From Poteriospumella lacustris (Eukaryota; Sar; Chrysophyceae; Chromulinales; Dinobryaceae), in the NCBI GenBank assembly GCA_008000375.1, contig SMOI01000044.1:1-64000 (forward strand): a stretch of 64,000 bases of DNA. The letters are read 5' to 3'. This document shows positions 33,080-43,182 of the stretch, piece after piece; the first letter of the stretch is position 1, and every line of letters begins with the position of its first letter. The translations under genes and the position numbers were made by a program. The notes under the pieces were generated by a model. The model saw nothing but the letters and a program-made list of their open reading frames with translations, made no database searches and had not been told where the DNA came from.

Positions 33080-33721
33080 GATTGCACCGTTGCGTTAGGG
33101 GCAAAGTACTGGACAAACAAAGAGAGGGAGCGGAAGAGAACAACTTTCACCAATCGGGTTTGGACGCCGCCTGATGAAAGAACACAACAAGCGTTGCGAC
33201 GTAGAGATTTGGCTGTAAAGGATGAGATCAGAATGAAAAGTAGCAACAGCGACCAACGATCAGTTGGCGATGCTTGAGAGGTTGAAGCATAGCGAAACGG
33301 TCGAAATTGTGAAACGGTTGACTCCTATTATGTAAGAGATGTACTAGTACTGTACCTGTACGTGCCTCTCTGGGTCTGGACCGACGCAAACGCTTTTGCC
33401 TAACGAGAAGCGAACTGAAGCTTGACATGCGTCGTTCTTTATATTTTGCAATGGATGCAAGCTCGTTAACATTATCATCTCCCATTGCGAAGGTTCATTT
33501 TCGTCTTTGCTGACGCGACATGATCCCGCACAGTCCGACTAGGACCTTTGTCCGAAGAAAACCGACAAGTCGACAATTATATTACAATGACATTACTGAA
33601 TCAAATCAAAACGAAAAATGTACATAAGCAATTCAAAGACGATGTGCTCTCTATTCTCACGGTTCGCAAACAAGCACAAGCTCAATCAGATGAGGGGAGG
33701 GGACTTCTCGTTGTCCATGTA
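33080..33721. other. Region between enkurin copy 2 and 7TM gene 2
   Basis: The first 156 bases belong to the inverted repeat (enkurin promoter). The rest shows no gene. Confidence 0.4.
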
Positions 33722-34897
33722 TCAGTGGGAGGTGGGACGTAGTGGGTTTTCTATTGACATCATCGACGGCGCGTTCGTTGTATACCTGGTACTCTCCGAT
33801 GCGACACGGAAATCGTTCGAATAAGCCACACTGCCAGTATCGTAATGCTGAAACTCACTCGCATGCAGCTCAAACGACGACGCGCCGTGCGAAAAGGCCA
33901 ATTCGCTCTCCAACTCACTATCGTCCAAGGTGCTGGCATACTGCCCGCGAATCATACTCGATTCAGATATCATGGAGCGTGCATCCGCACTTCGAAAAGA
34001 CTTCGCGGCAGATGATCCAGCGCCTGGTCTGCTGGAGGTTATCGTTTCTCTGTTCGATGTCTCGCAACAAAAGACAGAGCAAAGGTGTCTCCACGCTTTC
34101 GGCTGCATCCACAGGAACACGATGAGATAACCCACACTCACCAACGGTGTGATGACCACCATGAATAGGAGTGACGAGTAGCGAATGTCTCCTGGATGGG
34201 TAGGGTCGTAATCTAATCCGTAGGCCAAGTCATACCAAGCCGATCCTGCTCGGCCTACAGTTTGAATAATTGGGTAAAAGATCATACGCTTGCACAAGGT
34301 CAAGATCGCCACGTCTGCGCTGCTAGGATTCGATTTGCCGCTAAACATTTGAGAAACATACACCGCCGTAGCGGCGATCAACACGAAATTCACCAGAATG
34401 GAACCGAATCGAATGAAATTGTAGACATATTCGACGAGAATGTTATTCAATGTGTGGCGGCTGTGGTTTCGTGGAAGAACAGATATCAGATACAATGCCG
34501 AGACGACTGTAGCTGGAAGTACATTTGATAGATGAACCTTCAACAGATTCTGGAAAACGTCGAATTTTTTTCGATAGATGACGGTAGAGAACATGGAGAA
34601 GGCGATCCAATTGCTCAAGAACGACGTGGCAACGCCACAGAAGATGAACACCACCGTTGCGAACACCTTGACATCAAAGCCAGCAGTGCCGTCTTTAAAG
34701 AAAAATACGGCGTTATACAATAACTGGAAGAGGGACATGCAAAAAATGAGGTACACGTGGCTTGTCATGGGTCGCATTCGTCGGATTATCAATATCATCA
34801 GCGCAGACGCTACACAGCCGACACAACTTGATACAAATAGAATCGCCAAATATATTTGTATTCTATAGTCATCATTGTGCCCAAACACATCGATCAT
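33722..34897 (-). CDS. Seven-transmembrane receptor-like protein, copy 2
   Basis: Single exon, 391 residues, with the same seven hydrophobic segments and Ser-rich tail as the gene at 29059-30192. Roughly half of the residues in the membrane region are identical; the tails are alignable only in short stretches such as SESS.IRGQ. It lies at the mirror position of copy 1 (starts sum to 63956, close to the enkurin axis of 63970), so the pair most likely arose in the same inverted duplication and then diverged while the enkurin genes did not. Confidence 0.75.
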   Translation of the reverse strand: MIDVFGHNDDYRIQIYLAILFVSSCVGCVASALMILIIRRMRPMTSHVYLIFCMSLFQLLYNAVFFFKDGTAGFDVKVFATVVFIFCGVATSFLSNWIAFSMFSTVIYRKKFDVFQNLLKVHLSNVLPATVVSALYLISVLPRNHSRHTLNNILVEYVYNFIRFGSILVNFVLIAATAVYVSQMFSGKSNPSSADVAILTLCKRMIFYPIIQTVGRAGSAWYDLAYGLDYDPTHPGDIRYSSLLFMVVITPLVSVGYLIVFLWMQPKAWRHLCSVFCCETSNRETITSSRPGAGSSAAKSFRSADARSMISESSMIRGQYASTLDDSELESELAFSHGASSFELHASEFQHYDTGSVAYSNDFRVASESTRYTTNAPSMMSIENPLRPTSH

Positions 34898-35291
34898 TTT
34901 TTGGAATGAGCTGTTGGGCGTTGGCCAAATACAACGTCGCGGTCAGTTGATAAGGCAATTTACACTCACTTATCGGTGCCCTCCAGCCTTATTTCTGTTG
35001 CATACTTGTGCTCTCTTGCGTGTATCCCACTACTCACTCTAAAGACCCTGGAATACGTAGCGAAACACGAAAAAAATACCCCGTCCGACTGTCCGATTCA
35101 TGCGACGCGCGACGCGACGAATGTCGTCGTCATCGTGACAACTGTGCAGGATGACGACTACCTCTTCTTGCTCTTTGTTGGTCTTCTTCTGGGCAACGGA
35201 TGGTGTCTTCTTCATCGCCAACACCATCATTAGCACTCTTTGTGACGAGCTGCTTCCGTAGAATCGTTTGCATCGGCCCCATCGTACGCAA
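34898..35291. promoter_or_regulatory. Shared divergent upstream region
   Basis: 394 bases between 7TM gene 2 (minus) and WDR70 (plus). No motif recognised. Confidence 0.4.
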
Positions 35292-37412
35292 ATGGATTTC
35301 CTCAACGATTATGGCGATGACGATGACGACCAGCAAGTTACTAATGAAGCCAAGGCGGTAGAACCGATCGCGGAGGAAGTAGAACAAGGCGATAAAGAAG
35401 AAATTCCTGAGTACGAAGACTTCAATGTCGATTATCATCACGAAAGCGACCAAAAGTCCGCCTCTGAATCAGATTCCGACTCGGACGACGATTACTACGG
35501 TCCACAACCTGCTCCTGCAAATGAGCAATCTGCCTTTGAACAAAGAGATGGAAACGACGAAGATAATGCAGTTCAACAAACCGCTGAAGAGCGTTTCGAT
35601 GACTATGTGTCGAAGCACAAGATCCCCGTCGCATGTGAAGTGTCCATTGGCGGCCACAATCGCGCGGTGACGGCCGTGTCAGTAGAGCCCGCAGGAAATC
35701 GCTTTGTCACTGGCTCGCTCGATTATTGCGTAAAACTGTACGATTTTGGTGGTATGGATAGTCGCCATCGCGCCTTCGCGTCCATCGAAGCTCAAGATGG
35801 CCATCCCGTCATGTCCATCGCCCATTCCCCCAATGGGGACCGTTTCTTAGTTGGTACCGCATCGTCCCAACCAACAGTATATGACCGAGATGGACGAGTA
35901 ATCATTGGCTTCTGTAAAGGAGATATGTATCTACGCGACTTGGCCCACACGAAGGGCCACACGATGTCCGTGACCTGTGTGCAATGGCATCCGACCGAGA
36001 AGAATTTGGTGATGACGTCGAGTTTGGATGGGACTGTGCGACTCTGGGACTTGCTGGGAGAAGCTTCCTTTGGGAAACTGAATAACCTGCTGGTGCTGAA
36101 GCCGTCGCAAGACAAGAGCATCGTGTCAGCGATGTCCACGGCGCATTCGCATGGCTCCGGAGGTGGCGCCAACGGAGCGGTCACACGAACCGCCGTGACG
36201 TCGTGTGTCTTCGCGCCCACCACCGGAAATCGCATCTACGCAGGACTATCCAATGGAAACATCGTCAGTTGGCAGCATCAAACCGGTTCCTCGGGAGCCT
36301 CTTCCCGCCGTCGGTATCACTACGCCGCGCTGCCGTCGGTCCTCACCGACCCGTACACGTCAACGGCCGCCAAAAGTGGTGACGAACACGCGATCTTGTC
36401 GCTGACCATGTCACCAAACGAAGAGCTGTTAGCTGCGCGATATGCGAACGGTGTCGTGCTCGTCTGGGACGTGAAGAACAAACGCGTGGTGCAGCGATGC
36501 CTCCACCTCGCGCACGGCTCGTACACGACGGCCAATGTGGCGTTTTCCGCCGATAGTTTACGCTTCGCCTGCTGTGCGTTGATGCCCTTCGGCGAAGAAG
36601 AACATACCGCCAGTAGTAGCGATGCCAACAAGGAAACGGAAGGAGCGCCGAAGAAGAAGCCGCTGTGGGGCAAGCCGCGTCTGATGGTCTTCGACGCCAT
36701 CGCGCGGTCGTCGCCGTTGTCGTCTTCCTCCTCGTCCTCCTCGTCCTCGTCCTCTGCTTCGGTAGCTGACGCAGTGGTTTCCGAGAAGATCTTGCGACAA
36801 GGCGCCACGCCGGCGTTGGCGATCACGATCGGCGAGGTCGGTCAGGTGGGCATCTTCTGTCGCTGGCACCGGTCGACGAATCAACTGTTCGTGACGATGT
36901 CGCACGGCGAGACGAAAGTGTTTTTCGACGCGTCGATGATCCCCGGTGACAACCCGCGCAAAGGTGCAGTCTTATCCTCACAGCGTGCACCGAAGCGCGC
37001 AAAGGATCCCACGGACTTCGCCATCGTCGGCGACATCATCAATCCGCTGGCCCTGCCCATGTACCGCACCGACAACCATCCGTCGAACCAGCGCAAGCGG
37101 AAGGTGCAGGACTTGAAGGACCCGTCGATCGCCAAGATCCCGGACATGCCCGTGAAGCAAGGACCAGGCTCCCGCCCGAACAACTCGTTCTTCTTCACCA
37201 AGTACGTCATGGACACGCACGACGGCAAGCAGCAGAAGGACATTCGCTCGGAAGACCCGCGGGAAGCCCTGTTAAAGTACGCCGACATGACGAAGGACGA
37301 TCCGCGCTTCTTAGGCCGCGCCTATGCGACATCACAACCGAAAGCGCTGCTGGCCGACACGACGTTCGAAGAAGAACAAGAACAGTTCAAGAAGCGACAA
37401 AAGACACTCTGA
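35292..37412 (+). CDS. WDR70: WDR70 homologue, WD40-repeat nuclear protein
   Basis: Single exon, 706 residues from the ATG at 35292 (MDFLNDYG). An acidic N-terminal 100 residues is followed by WD repeats: GHNRAVTAVSVEPAGNRFVT, GHPVMSIAHSPNGDRFLVGT, and GHTMSVTCVQWHPTEKNLV with the WDR70 marker DMYLRDLAHTKGH. The C-terminus has the family's RPNNSFFFTKYVM and DPREALLKYADM followed by a KKRQK tail. WDR70 is linked to CUL4-DDB1 and H2B ubiquitylation at DNA breaks. A Ser tract and charged inserts (residues 435-500) interrupt the propeller. It is tail-to-tail with the helicase, only 100 bases apart. Confidence 0.88.
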   Translation: MDFLNDYGDDDDDQQVTNEAKAVEPIAEEVEQGDKEEIPEYEDFNVDYHHESDQKSASESDSDSDDDYYGPQPAPANEQSAFEQRDGNDEDNAVQQTAEERFDDYVSKHKIPVACEVSIGGHNRAVTAVSVEPAGNRFVTGSLDYCVKLYDFGGMDSRHRAFASIEAQDGHPVMSIAHSPNGDRFLVGTASSQPTVYDRDGRVIIGFCKGDMYLRDLAHTKGHTMSVTCVQWHPTEKNLVMTSSLDGTVRLWDLLGEASFGKLNNLLVLKPSQDKSIVSAMSTAHSHGSGGGANGAVTRTAVTSCVFAPTTGNRIYAGLSNGNIVSWQHQTGSSGASSRRRYHYAALPSVLTDPYTSTAAKSGDEHAILSLTMSPNEELLAARYANGVVLVWDVKNKRVVQRCLHLAHGSYTTANVAFSADSLRFACCALMPFGEEEHTASSSDANKETEGAPKKKPLWGKPRLMVFDAIARSSPLSSSSSSSSSSSSASVADAVVSEKILRQGATPALAITIGEVGQVGIFCRWHRSTNQLFVTMSHGETKVFFDASMIPGDNPRKGAVLSSQRAPKRAKDPTDFAIVGDIINPLALPMYRTDNHPSNQRKRKVQDLKDPSIAKIPDMPVKQGPGSRPNNSFFFTKYVMDTHDGKQQKDIRSEDPREALLKYADMTKDDPRFLGRAYATSQPKALLADTTFEEEQEQFKKRQKTL

Positions 37413-37468
37413 GCGCGTGTTGACGACGTGCAGACGGCTGCTGTTTGTGTAATTTTAGCTATTTACAA

Positions 37469-37469
<1 letters not shown>

Positions 37470-37512
<43 letters not shown>
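37470..37512. repeat. GAC trinucleotide microsatellite
   Basis: About 14 perfect units fill nearly half of the 101-base gap between the WDR70 stop and the helicase stop, ending two bases before the latter. Confidence 0.9.
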
Positions 37513-37513
37513 T

Positions 37514-40500
37514 TTACCAGGCCGTCGCCTCGTGCGCCAACTGACTAATGGCGGCCTCCAGGCTGCGTGCTTGATTGTAGTGCTGCAGGGTATAGCTCAG
37601 CAGGCCACAGTGCATCGTGACGATCTCGACGACGGGGCTCAACTGCCCCGTGCGCAGAATGCGACCAATCATCTGTGTGCGCGTGCACTGGTTGCTGAAG
37701 TAGACGCCGGTCAACAGGGTACGCGCCCGCGTCAGCGTGTAACCCGTGACGTGATGCATCGTCGTCAGAACGACTTGAATGTCCGACGGCGTCTCCGCCC
37801 GCAGGTCGATCGTGTGGTTCGTGTAGATGGTGAACGTGCGCACGCCGGCAGCGCGCAACGCTGCGTCCATCCGCATCATCATGTCGTGATCCCGCGCCAC
37901 CAGCAGCATCGTCGGCTCCTGCGCCACCCGACGAACCGCTTCGTCCACCAGCGCGCGCTCCAGGACGCTGTAGCACAGTGCAAACGCCTCACGAGGCTGT
38001 GTCTCGGTGGCTACGCCGCCTAGGTCAGCGCTGACCAGCCGCACGTACGCCGCCTTCTCCTTCGCGGTCATCGGGACGTCGATTTGCACGTGCCGCTCTT
38101 CGATACCGTATTCGACACGATTCGACACGGCGCAGGCTAGCGCCACGAAGAGATTCCGAGGCGACACCTCAAAGGGCACGATCTGAGCCAGCCACTCCGC
38201 CACACCGGTGGCGTGTTGGTCGCGGATCATCGTACCGGTCATCGCTACGAAGCCGGCGACGCTTTTGCACAGCTCCAGCCCCGTCGACGTGCGCTTCGTG
38301 TTGCTGCTCATGAACAAATGCACTTCGTCGACGACGAGAAACAGCTGCGAGGCGTGCAGCAAGATCTGGCTCTTGACACGGTCGTGTCGCAAGTGATCGT
38401 GAGCGACCAGATTCACGCAATAAGGCCGCATACGACACCTGTCCACAGCTCCACGGCCACTGGCGGCCTGTGTGGGGTTCAGCACACGCACGGGTAACCC
38501 AAACGCTTCCACTTCGTGCGTGATCGACGCCATGGCTCCTGGAGGCAGCGTAAAGACGACGAAGGCCGGCATCCGCTGCTCCAGCATCCAGGAGATCATC
38601 GCTGCCAGCACGGTGTACGTCTTTCCGGACCCCACCGGACTCCAAAACACCGTCCCACGCTCTCCCTTCGCCTTGCGATCACGCATATGCTCGATGCACT
38701 CCAATTGATGAGGCTTCGGGTCGCGTCGCAACGAATCCAGTTGCCGATAGGTCGTCGCCTCGCCGCACAGCTGCTGCCACGTCACCAACGACTCGCCACC
38801 ACCAACGTCCATCAACTCCACTGCGGGCGTGTCGAGCTGTCGCTGCGCCGCTAAGGCCATCCGCACCATCACACGCACTTCCTCCCACAGGCCGTGATGA
38901 CGCACCAGAAACCGCAGCGATGAATGCCCGCCGCTGCCAGACCCATGGTTCAGCAGACACAGCGCCGTCGGCAGCCACAGGGCGCAGTGCAGCAGAAAGA
39001 CCATGAACCATCCGTCGTCTCGGTGCACCTGTTGGTACACACTGCCGCCGTCGCGACTCACTCGGAACGGCGCGATGTGATACTGTGTCGTGCTCAGGTA
39101 CATTCCGATGCGAGCGAGGCCGGTGGCAGGGACCCGGTCGAGCACGGCCGACTGCAGCAGCGTCCGCCATCGAGGATCCGTGCGCTCACGAGGCATGGCC
39201 GCGATGGCACACACTGCGTCCAACGACAAGGACTCCGTTCCATCCATGATGGCGGCAGCAACGCGACAGAGCTCCTGACGTGCTTCTTCCCAGGTGCGGA
39301 CCCGTTTGGCCGGCGGATGGTCACCTCCGTCGTCGTCGTCGTCGTCGACGTTGACGTTGACGTCGCCGTTGACGTCAGAGACGACGAGCTCGTTCGACGT
39401 CGTTGGTGTGACGCAACTCGTCTTCGCCGCTGTCGCCTTCACGCGCGTCGACTTCTTCGACGTGGCCTTCGTAGCCGCGGACTTTGTGGAAACAGTCGCC
39501 TCTACGGTCTCCTCCGCTGCGGGCGGTCGGCGACTCACGGTGACGTCGAGCCCCGACGGTGCGTGCGTCACTCGCGGTCGCTTGCTGAGCATCTGCTGAA
39601 ACGCTTCGTGTCCCCGTGCTTCTGCCTCTGGTGTGACGCGAGCTTGCGCTGCCGTATCTTGAACCGCTTTGCGGCTGTGAGGCACCGTACGTGTGCACCC
39701 GGCGTCGTGTGGATCGAGAAACGTCAGAAACCCGTTGGCGACCACCGGCGGCATGAGTCCCGCCAGCGTCGCCTCGTGGAGTCCTCGCGAGACTTGTAAA
39801 TCCGGTGCGGGTACTTCTTGCCACCCGGGCGTGGACAGCAAGGCCAAGTGCGGCATGAGACAGTGCAAGTACCTGCGCTGCGCCTGCCCTATCGCCGGGT
39901 GCGGATTCGGCTGCTCGTGGCGACGGTAATTGAGCGACGTACCTTCTTCCCACAGAAACGACATGTGGAGAGCAAAGGGACGACCGGGGACCGGCGTGAC
40001 AGTTCCCCCCGCAGTGCGCGAGGAGTTTACCGCGTCGGTTGCCAGGAAATAGACAACGTCGGGGGCGCAGTGCTGGTCCACGAAGTGCCACAGGGGCATC
40101 ACCGCGGGCCGGCTGGCTGTCGGCGCTAACTGCACGCGCAATGCTCCACTTGCTAATTGCTGAATGAGCGCAACATCGCCGGCAAAGGAGCGCAACGTGT
40201 GGAATGCTTGGACAAGTAACGACGGGTGCCGCACCTTCGGGGCGCCCTGTTTGGCTTCCGTCGAGTACGCGCGTCCATCAGCTTGTGTGGCGATGGCCGC
40301 GCGTGCAGCATCCACCAGAAACCGTAAGGAGCATGGTGCAAAGCGCTGACGGGCAGACAACGCCACGAAGAACAGCGCCGTCGGCCAGCTGGGGTCGGCG
40401 TAGCTGTCCTCCACCATGCTCACGCCCAGGCGCTTGCAGGCCGACTCCATTCCCGTCACGAATCGACCCAGTTCGGGCACAAACGTTCCTGGATGCATAG

Positions 40501-41449
40501 CCAGCAGTAAGAAAGCCAAGGCCGTCACCAGCTCGGCTGGAACCTCCCAACCGGTGCGCATAAGTACCGATGCGGCGCCGTACCGGATACACTTCTGCAG
40601 CAGCGACTTCAACATGCCGGGTGTGAAGCCGCGCAACAGCTCAAACACTGAGCGTATCACCGCACCACTGATACGATGCTCCAGAATGTTGCTCTCCAAA
40701 GCTGGTAGCAAGACGTCCCAGCAGTTATTTCGCGACAGAGGCGGCGCATCATCGAGCAGCTGAACGCAACAGCCGTTCGTCGCCTCGCGCACATCCGACG
40801 CCTCGAGCCGAGCGAAGCGTCCAAATCGATGATGGGATGCATCTTTCACTTCCACAAAGCTCCGGTGCACTAAATCAAATGCTGCAGCTGTTGTGGGCAT
40901 GCGGGGCGGGGGACAGACTCGCCACAGCTCAGGTCGAAACACAAGTGTATGTCTAGCTGCCTGACTCTGCGGTGGACGCGGAATCGCCTCGTAGAGCTTT
41001 TGCAAGGGCACGATGGGGAGCTCACAAGTTTCAGGGTCAGGAGTCAACCACTGTGCCACACTTTGTTGAGTAATGTCGTCCTGCCCAAAGAGCTGTTGCA
41101 GGATTCCGAGCGCATGAACACGCACAAAGAGCGGAGGGATAGACGCCGATGCATCCGATAGATACGCCGCATCTTTGTCGTCTGTGGCTTTCGTCAAGAC
41201 AAACTGTCTGTACTCTTCTACAGACATTCCAGAGGGAGCAATGCTTGAAGCTCCATCACGAAGTTGCACAGACGTCAAAGTCTCCCAGAATTCTTTCGCC
41301 TTTACGCATGCCGGACGATAGAGTGCCGACGAAGAGCCATCAGGCGTAAAGAACACTTCAATGATGCATCCACTATTGGTAGTTTCTTGCACACCATTCA
41401 CATATTGCCCGTGCATCAGACCAGTTTCGCGGATAGTTGCTTTATCCAT
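37514..41449 (-). CDS. Large SF2 DNA/RNA helicase, intronless
   Basis: Open frame of 1311 residues from the ATG at 41449. The C-terminal 450 residues are an SF2 helicase: Q-motif-like KPHQLECIEHM, Walker A SPVGSGKT near residue 940, DEVH box, motif III MTGT, and motif VI QMIGRILRTGQ. The closest feel is SNF2/VETF-type DEXH enzymes rather than DEAD-box RNA helicases. The first 880 residues match nothing I know; they contain an Ala/Lys/Thr-rich basic linker and an Asp tract near residue 700 (nuclear-like). Absence of introns over 3.9 kb and high GC set it apart from neighbours. Cellular role is unknown; origin from a large DNA virus or mobile element is possible but unproven. Confidence 0.75.
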   Translation of the reverse strand: MDKATIRETGLMHGQYVNGVQETTNSGCIIEVFFTPDGSSSALYRPACVKAKEFWETLTSVQLRDGASSIAPSGMSVEEYRQFVLTKATDDKDAAYLSDASASIPPLFVRVHALGILQQLFGQDDITQQSVAQWLTPDPETCELPIVPLQKLYEAIPRPPQSQAARHTLVFRPELWRVCPPPRMPTTAAAFDLVHRSFVEVKDASHHRFGRFARLEASDVREATNGCCVQLLDDAPPLSRNNCWDVLLPALESNILEHRISGAVIRSVFELLRGFTPGMLKSLLQKCIRYGAASVLMRTGWEVPAELVTALAFLLLAMHPGTFVPELGRFVTGMESACKRLGVSMVEDSYADPSWPTALFFVALSARQRFAPCSLRFLVDAARAAIATQADGRAYSTEAKQGAPKVRHPSLLVQAFHTLRSFAGDVALIQQLASGALRVQLAPTASRPAVMPLWHFVDQHCAPDVVYFLATDAVNSSRTAGGTVTPVPGRPFALHMSFLWEEGTSLNYRRHEQPNPHPAIGQAQRRYLHCLMPHLALLSTPGWQEVPAPDLQVSRGLHEATLAGLMPPVVANGFLTFLDPHDAGCTRTVPHSRKAVQDTAAQARVTPEAEARGHEAFQQMLSKRPRVTHAPSGLDVTVSRRPPAAEETVEATVSTKSAATKATSKKSTRVKATAAKTSCVTPTTSNELVVSDVNGDVNVNVDDDDDDGGDHPPAKRVRTWEEARQELCRVAAAIMDGTESLSLDAVCAIAAMPRERTDPRWRTLLQSAVLDRVPATGLARIGMYLSTTQYHIAPFRVSRDGGSVYQQVHRDDGWFMVFLLHCALWLPTALCLLNHGSGSGGHSSLRFLVRHHGLWEEVRVMVRMALAAQRQLDTPAVELMDVGGGESLVTWQQLCGEATTYRQLDSLRRDPKPHQLECIEHMRDRKAKGERGTVFWSPVGSGKTYTVLAAMISWMLEQRMPAFVVFTLPPGAMASITHEVEAFGLPVRVLNPTQAASGRGAVDRCRMRPYCVNLVAHDHLRHDRVKSQILLHASQLFLVVDEVHLFMSSNTKRTSTGLELCKSVAGFVAMTGTMIRDQHATGVAEWLAQIVPFEVSPRNLFVALACAVSNRVEYGIEERHVQIDVPMTAKEKAAYVRLVSADLGGVATETQPREAFALCYSVLERALVDEAVRRVAQEPTMLLVARDHDMMMRMDAALRAAGVRTFTIYTNHTIDLRAETPSDIQVVLTTMHHVTGYTLTRARTLLTGVYFSNQCTRTQMIGRILRTGQLSPVVEIVTMHCGLLSYTLQHYNQARSLEAAISQLAHEATAW

Positions 41450-41857
41450 CGTCGAAGTGACCAATCCAGAATCAGTTCAAATCTCATTCAAATTGTGTCA
41501 CGCTACCTCACGAATACACTTGATGCTGCTGCATTAACTTGAGAAGAAAGACAAACAGGAACCAAAGATTCCTTTCGATTGTGTCCAATTCCCCTCTCGT
41601 CTTTGTCGGTCTCCCGAATCGATCATCAGAAGCATGGCGTTTCATTTTTCGGACACGATCTGCACACGATCGCAATGAGCCAGGAGAGCCGAGAGATTCC
41701 TTTCGCAAGAAGAGCAATTTGCAGATATTCTCACGCCCCCATGAGGCCGATTGGTCTTTACACAAGAGCAATTGATTATTGTGCGTGCAATTTGGCAATT
41801 TAATCCTTCCCTTGATCGATCATCATCATCAACCGCGGCGTATTGCAGGCTTCGACA
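41450..41857. promoter_or_regulatory. Shared divergent upstream region
   Basis: 408 bases between the helicase (minus) and the AAA_28 gene (plus). A TTGCAG acceptor-like site 12 bases before the plus-strand ATG suggests a 5'-UTR intron. Confidence 0.4.
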
Positions 41858-42568
41858 ATGGGCAAGATCATTCGCTGTGTGTTAACAGGAGGACCTTGCG
41901 GAGGAAAATCTTCCGCTGCTGACTATGTCAAGAGGAGCGCAGAATTGTGGGGTGTGAAGGTTCTCTTTGTCCCGGAAGTGTACACTCTCGTCGTTGCCAA
42001 TGGTGTCGAATACCCAGGAGAGAGCGACAGTGATGTTCTGTTTGACTTTCAAAAAGTGGTCCTTCGGCTGCAGATCGATATGGAGAACACATTTAATGCA
42101 TTTGCCGAGCAATATGCAGCGAAAGGACAAAACGTCTTGGTTCTATTGGATCGAGGATTTGTCGACGTGAAGGCTTATACTCCTACTGATGTTTGGCAGC
42201 GGCTGCTCCAGCATTTCGGCTTTGAAACTGAAGAAGTTCTCTTGGCACGATACGACATGATCCTGCACATGGATAGCGTTGCAGTTGATGCTGAGCACTA
42301 TTATTCCACAGAGGGTCATACAACCCGATACGAAACGGTGGATGAGTCGAAGGAACTGGATGCGGCTTTGGTTGCGGCGTGGATCGCGCATCCGAGTCAT
42401 TTCCGAATAGACAATGCGGCTCCTTTGACCTCCCCACAGAGTTCATCATCAAATGCAGTGTCGATCGCAGCGGATTTCCATTCCGCAACAACTCCACAGG
42501 CACAGTCTTTCCTGTACAAAATGCACCGAGTTTGTGAGCTGTTGCATCAGTCTTTTGAAACCAAATAG
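41858..42568 (+). CDS. AAA_28-domain ATPase (TTD14/NadR-like)
   Basis: Single exon, 236 residues from the ATG at 41858. P-loop GGPCGGKSS sits at residues 10-18. It is followed by FVPEVYTLVVANGVEYPG, a conserved 'LDRGFVDVKAY' Walker B-like segment and a C-terminal YKMHRVCELL helix, the order seen in AAA_28 proteins such as TRPL-translocation-defect 14, a GTP/phosphoinositide-binding trafficking factor. The usual C-terminal lipid-binding domain of TTD14 is missing, so this is the NTPase part only. Residues 185-215 are Ser-rich. Confidence 0.75.
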   Translation: MGKIIRCVLTGGPCGGKSSAADYVKRSAELWGVKVLFVPEVYTLVVANGVEYPGESDSDVLFDFQKVVLRLQIDMENTFNAFAEQYAAKGQNVLVLLDRGFVDVKAYTPTDVWQRLLQHFGFETEEVLLARYDMILHMDSVAVDAEHYYSTEGHTTRYETVDESKELDAALVAAWIAHPSHFRIDNAAPLTSPQSSSSNAVSIAADFHSATTPQAQSFLYKMHRVCELLHQSFETK

Positions 42569-43182
42569 GGACGAAGTCCGATTTATGCTGCACAAGTTAT
42601 AAGACGCCCATATGACCATGACCAAAGTGCTTTCATCGATAATTAATTCGCATGATGGATGATCGTAATTGCAATTGTTCAAATAGCTATTTTGCTCATA
42701 ACACATGACCTGAAGGTCCACAAGCGTAAGGTAGGCATCTATTGAATATGACAGACAAGATTTTGTAGTAGACGTGCATGATTTAGAATGCTGCCGATCA
42801 TCAACCCGTCGATTGACGACTTAGGTGTATCAGGGCGCCCTAAGCGAAAAGTAACATCATTTCAACGACAAGTTGAATGGTTTGATATGCATTGGTATTC
42901 TGAAGTTTGTTTGTGGAAAAGATATTCCCGACAAAGTCGCAGAATACGGTGTCCATCTCGAGGCCACTTTTGAGCAATATCATCGCCACTCATTTTTTAT
43001 GCCGTCATCATTGTGGTACTTCCACAGCGTAGAAACTTAGACAAAAAATACAGCTTCTTCAAAACGAAATATGAACCGCTCTTCGAGTACTTCCAAGGGA
43101 CTTTGAGGCGTGTGTGTGGCGTGTCTGAAAAAGTATCCCATCGGTGCCACATAATTCCAAATTCATTTGACAACTTTCCAGG
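42569..43182. other. Possible 5' exons of the Crinkler/RHS-like gene
   Basis: AT-rich. Short open pieces in different frames (42788 onwards; about 42893-43040; 43013-43228) have charged, protein-like composition (for example KFVCGKDIPDKVAEYGVHLE) and could be exons or decayed parts of the NTPase gene that follows. I could not find a splice set that joins them convincingly. Confidence 0.35.

Larger units (their letters stand above)
30736..33235. repeat. Inverted repeat carrying two enkurin genes
   Basis: The left arm, about 30736-31803, and right arm, about 32167-33235, are reverse complements (positions sum to 63970). Coding exons, both introns and 150 bases of upstream DNA match with no difference seen. 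The arms end abruptly three bases after the stop codon on the inner side. The spacer, 31804-32166, is unique. Diverged 7TM genes flank both arms at nearly mirror-symmetric positions. Confidence 0.9.

Noticed and set aside
15340-33235. Both palindromes as assembly or library artefacts
   Set aside because: Spacers are unique, the outer ends of the arms have diverged and the 7TM flanks differ strongly, which a foldback artefact would not produce; read depth should still be checked.
38679-40091. Several minus- and plus-strand frames over the helicase gene
   Set aside because: Shadows of a GC-rich 3.9 kb coding region; they lack domain motifs, whereas the long frame has all helicase motifs.
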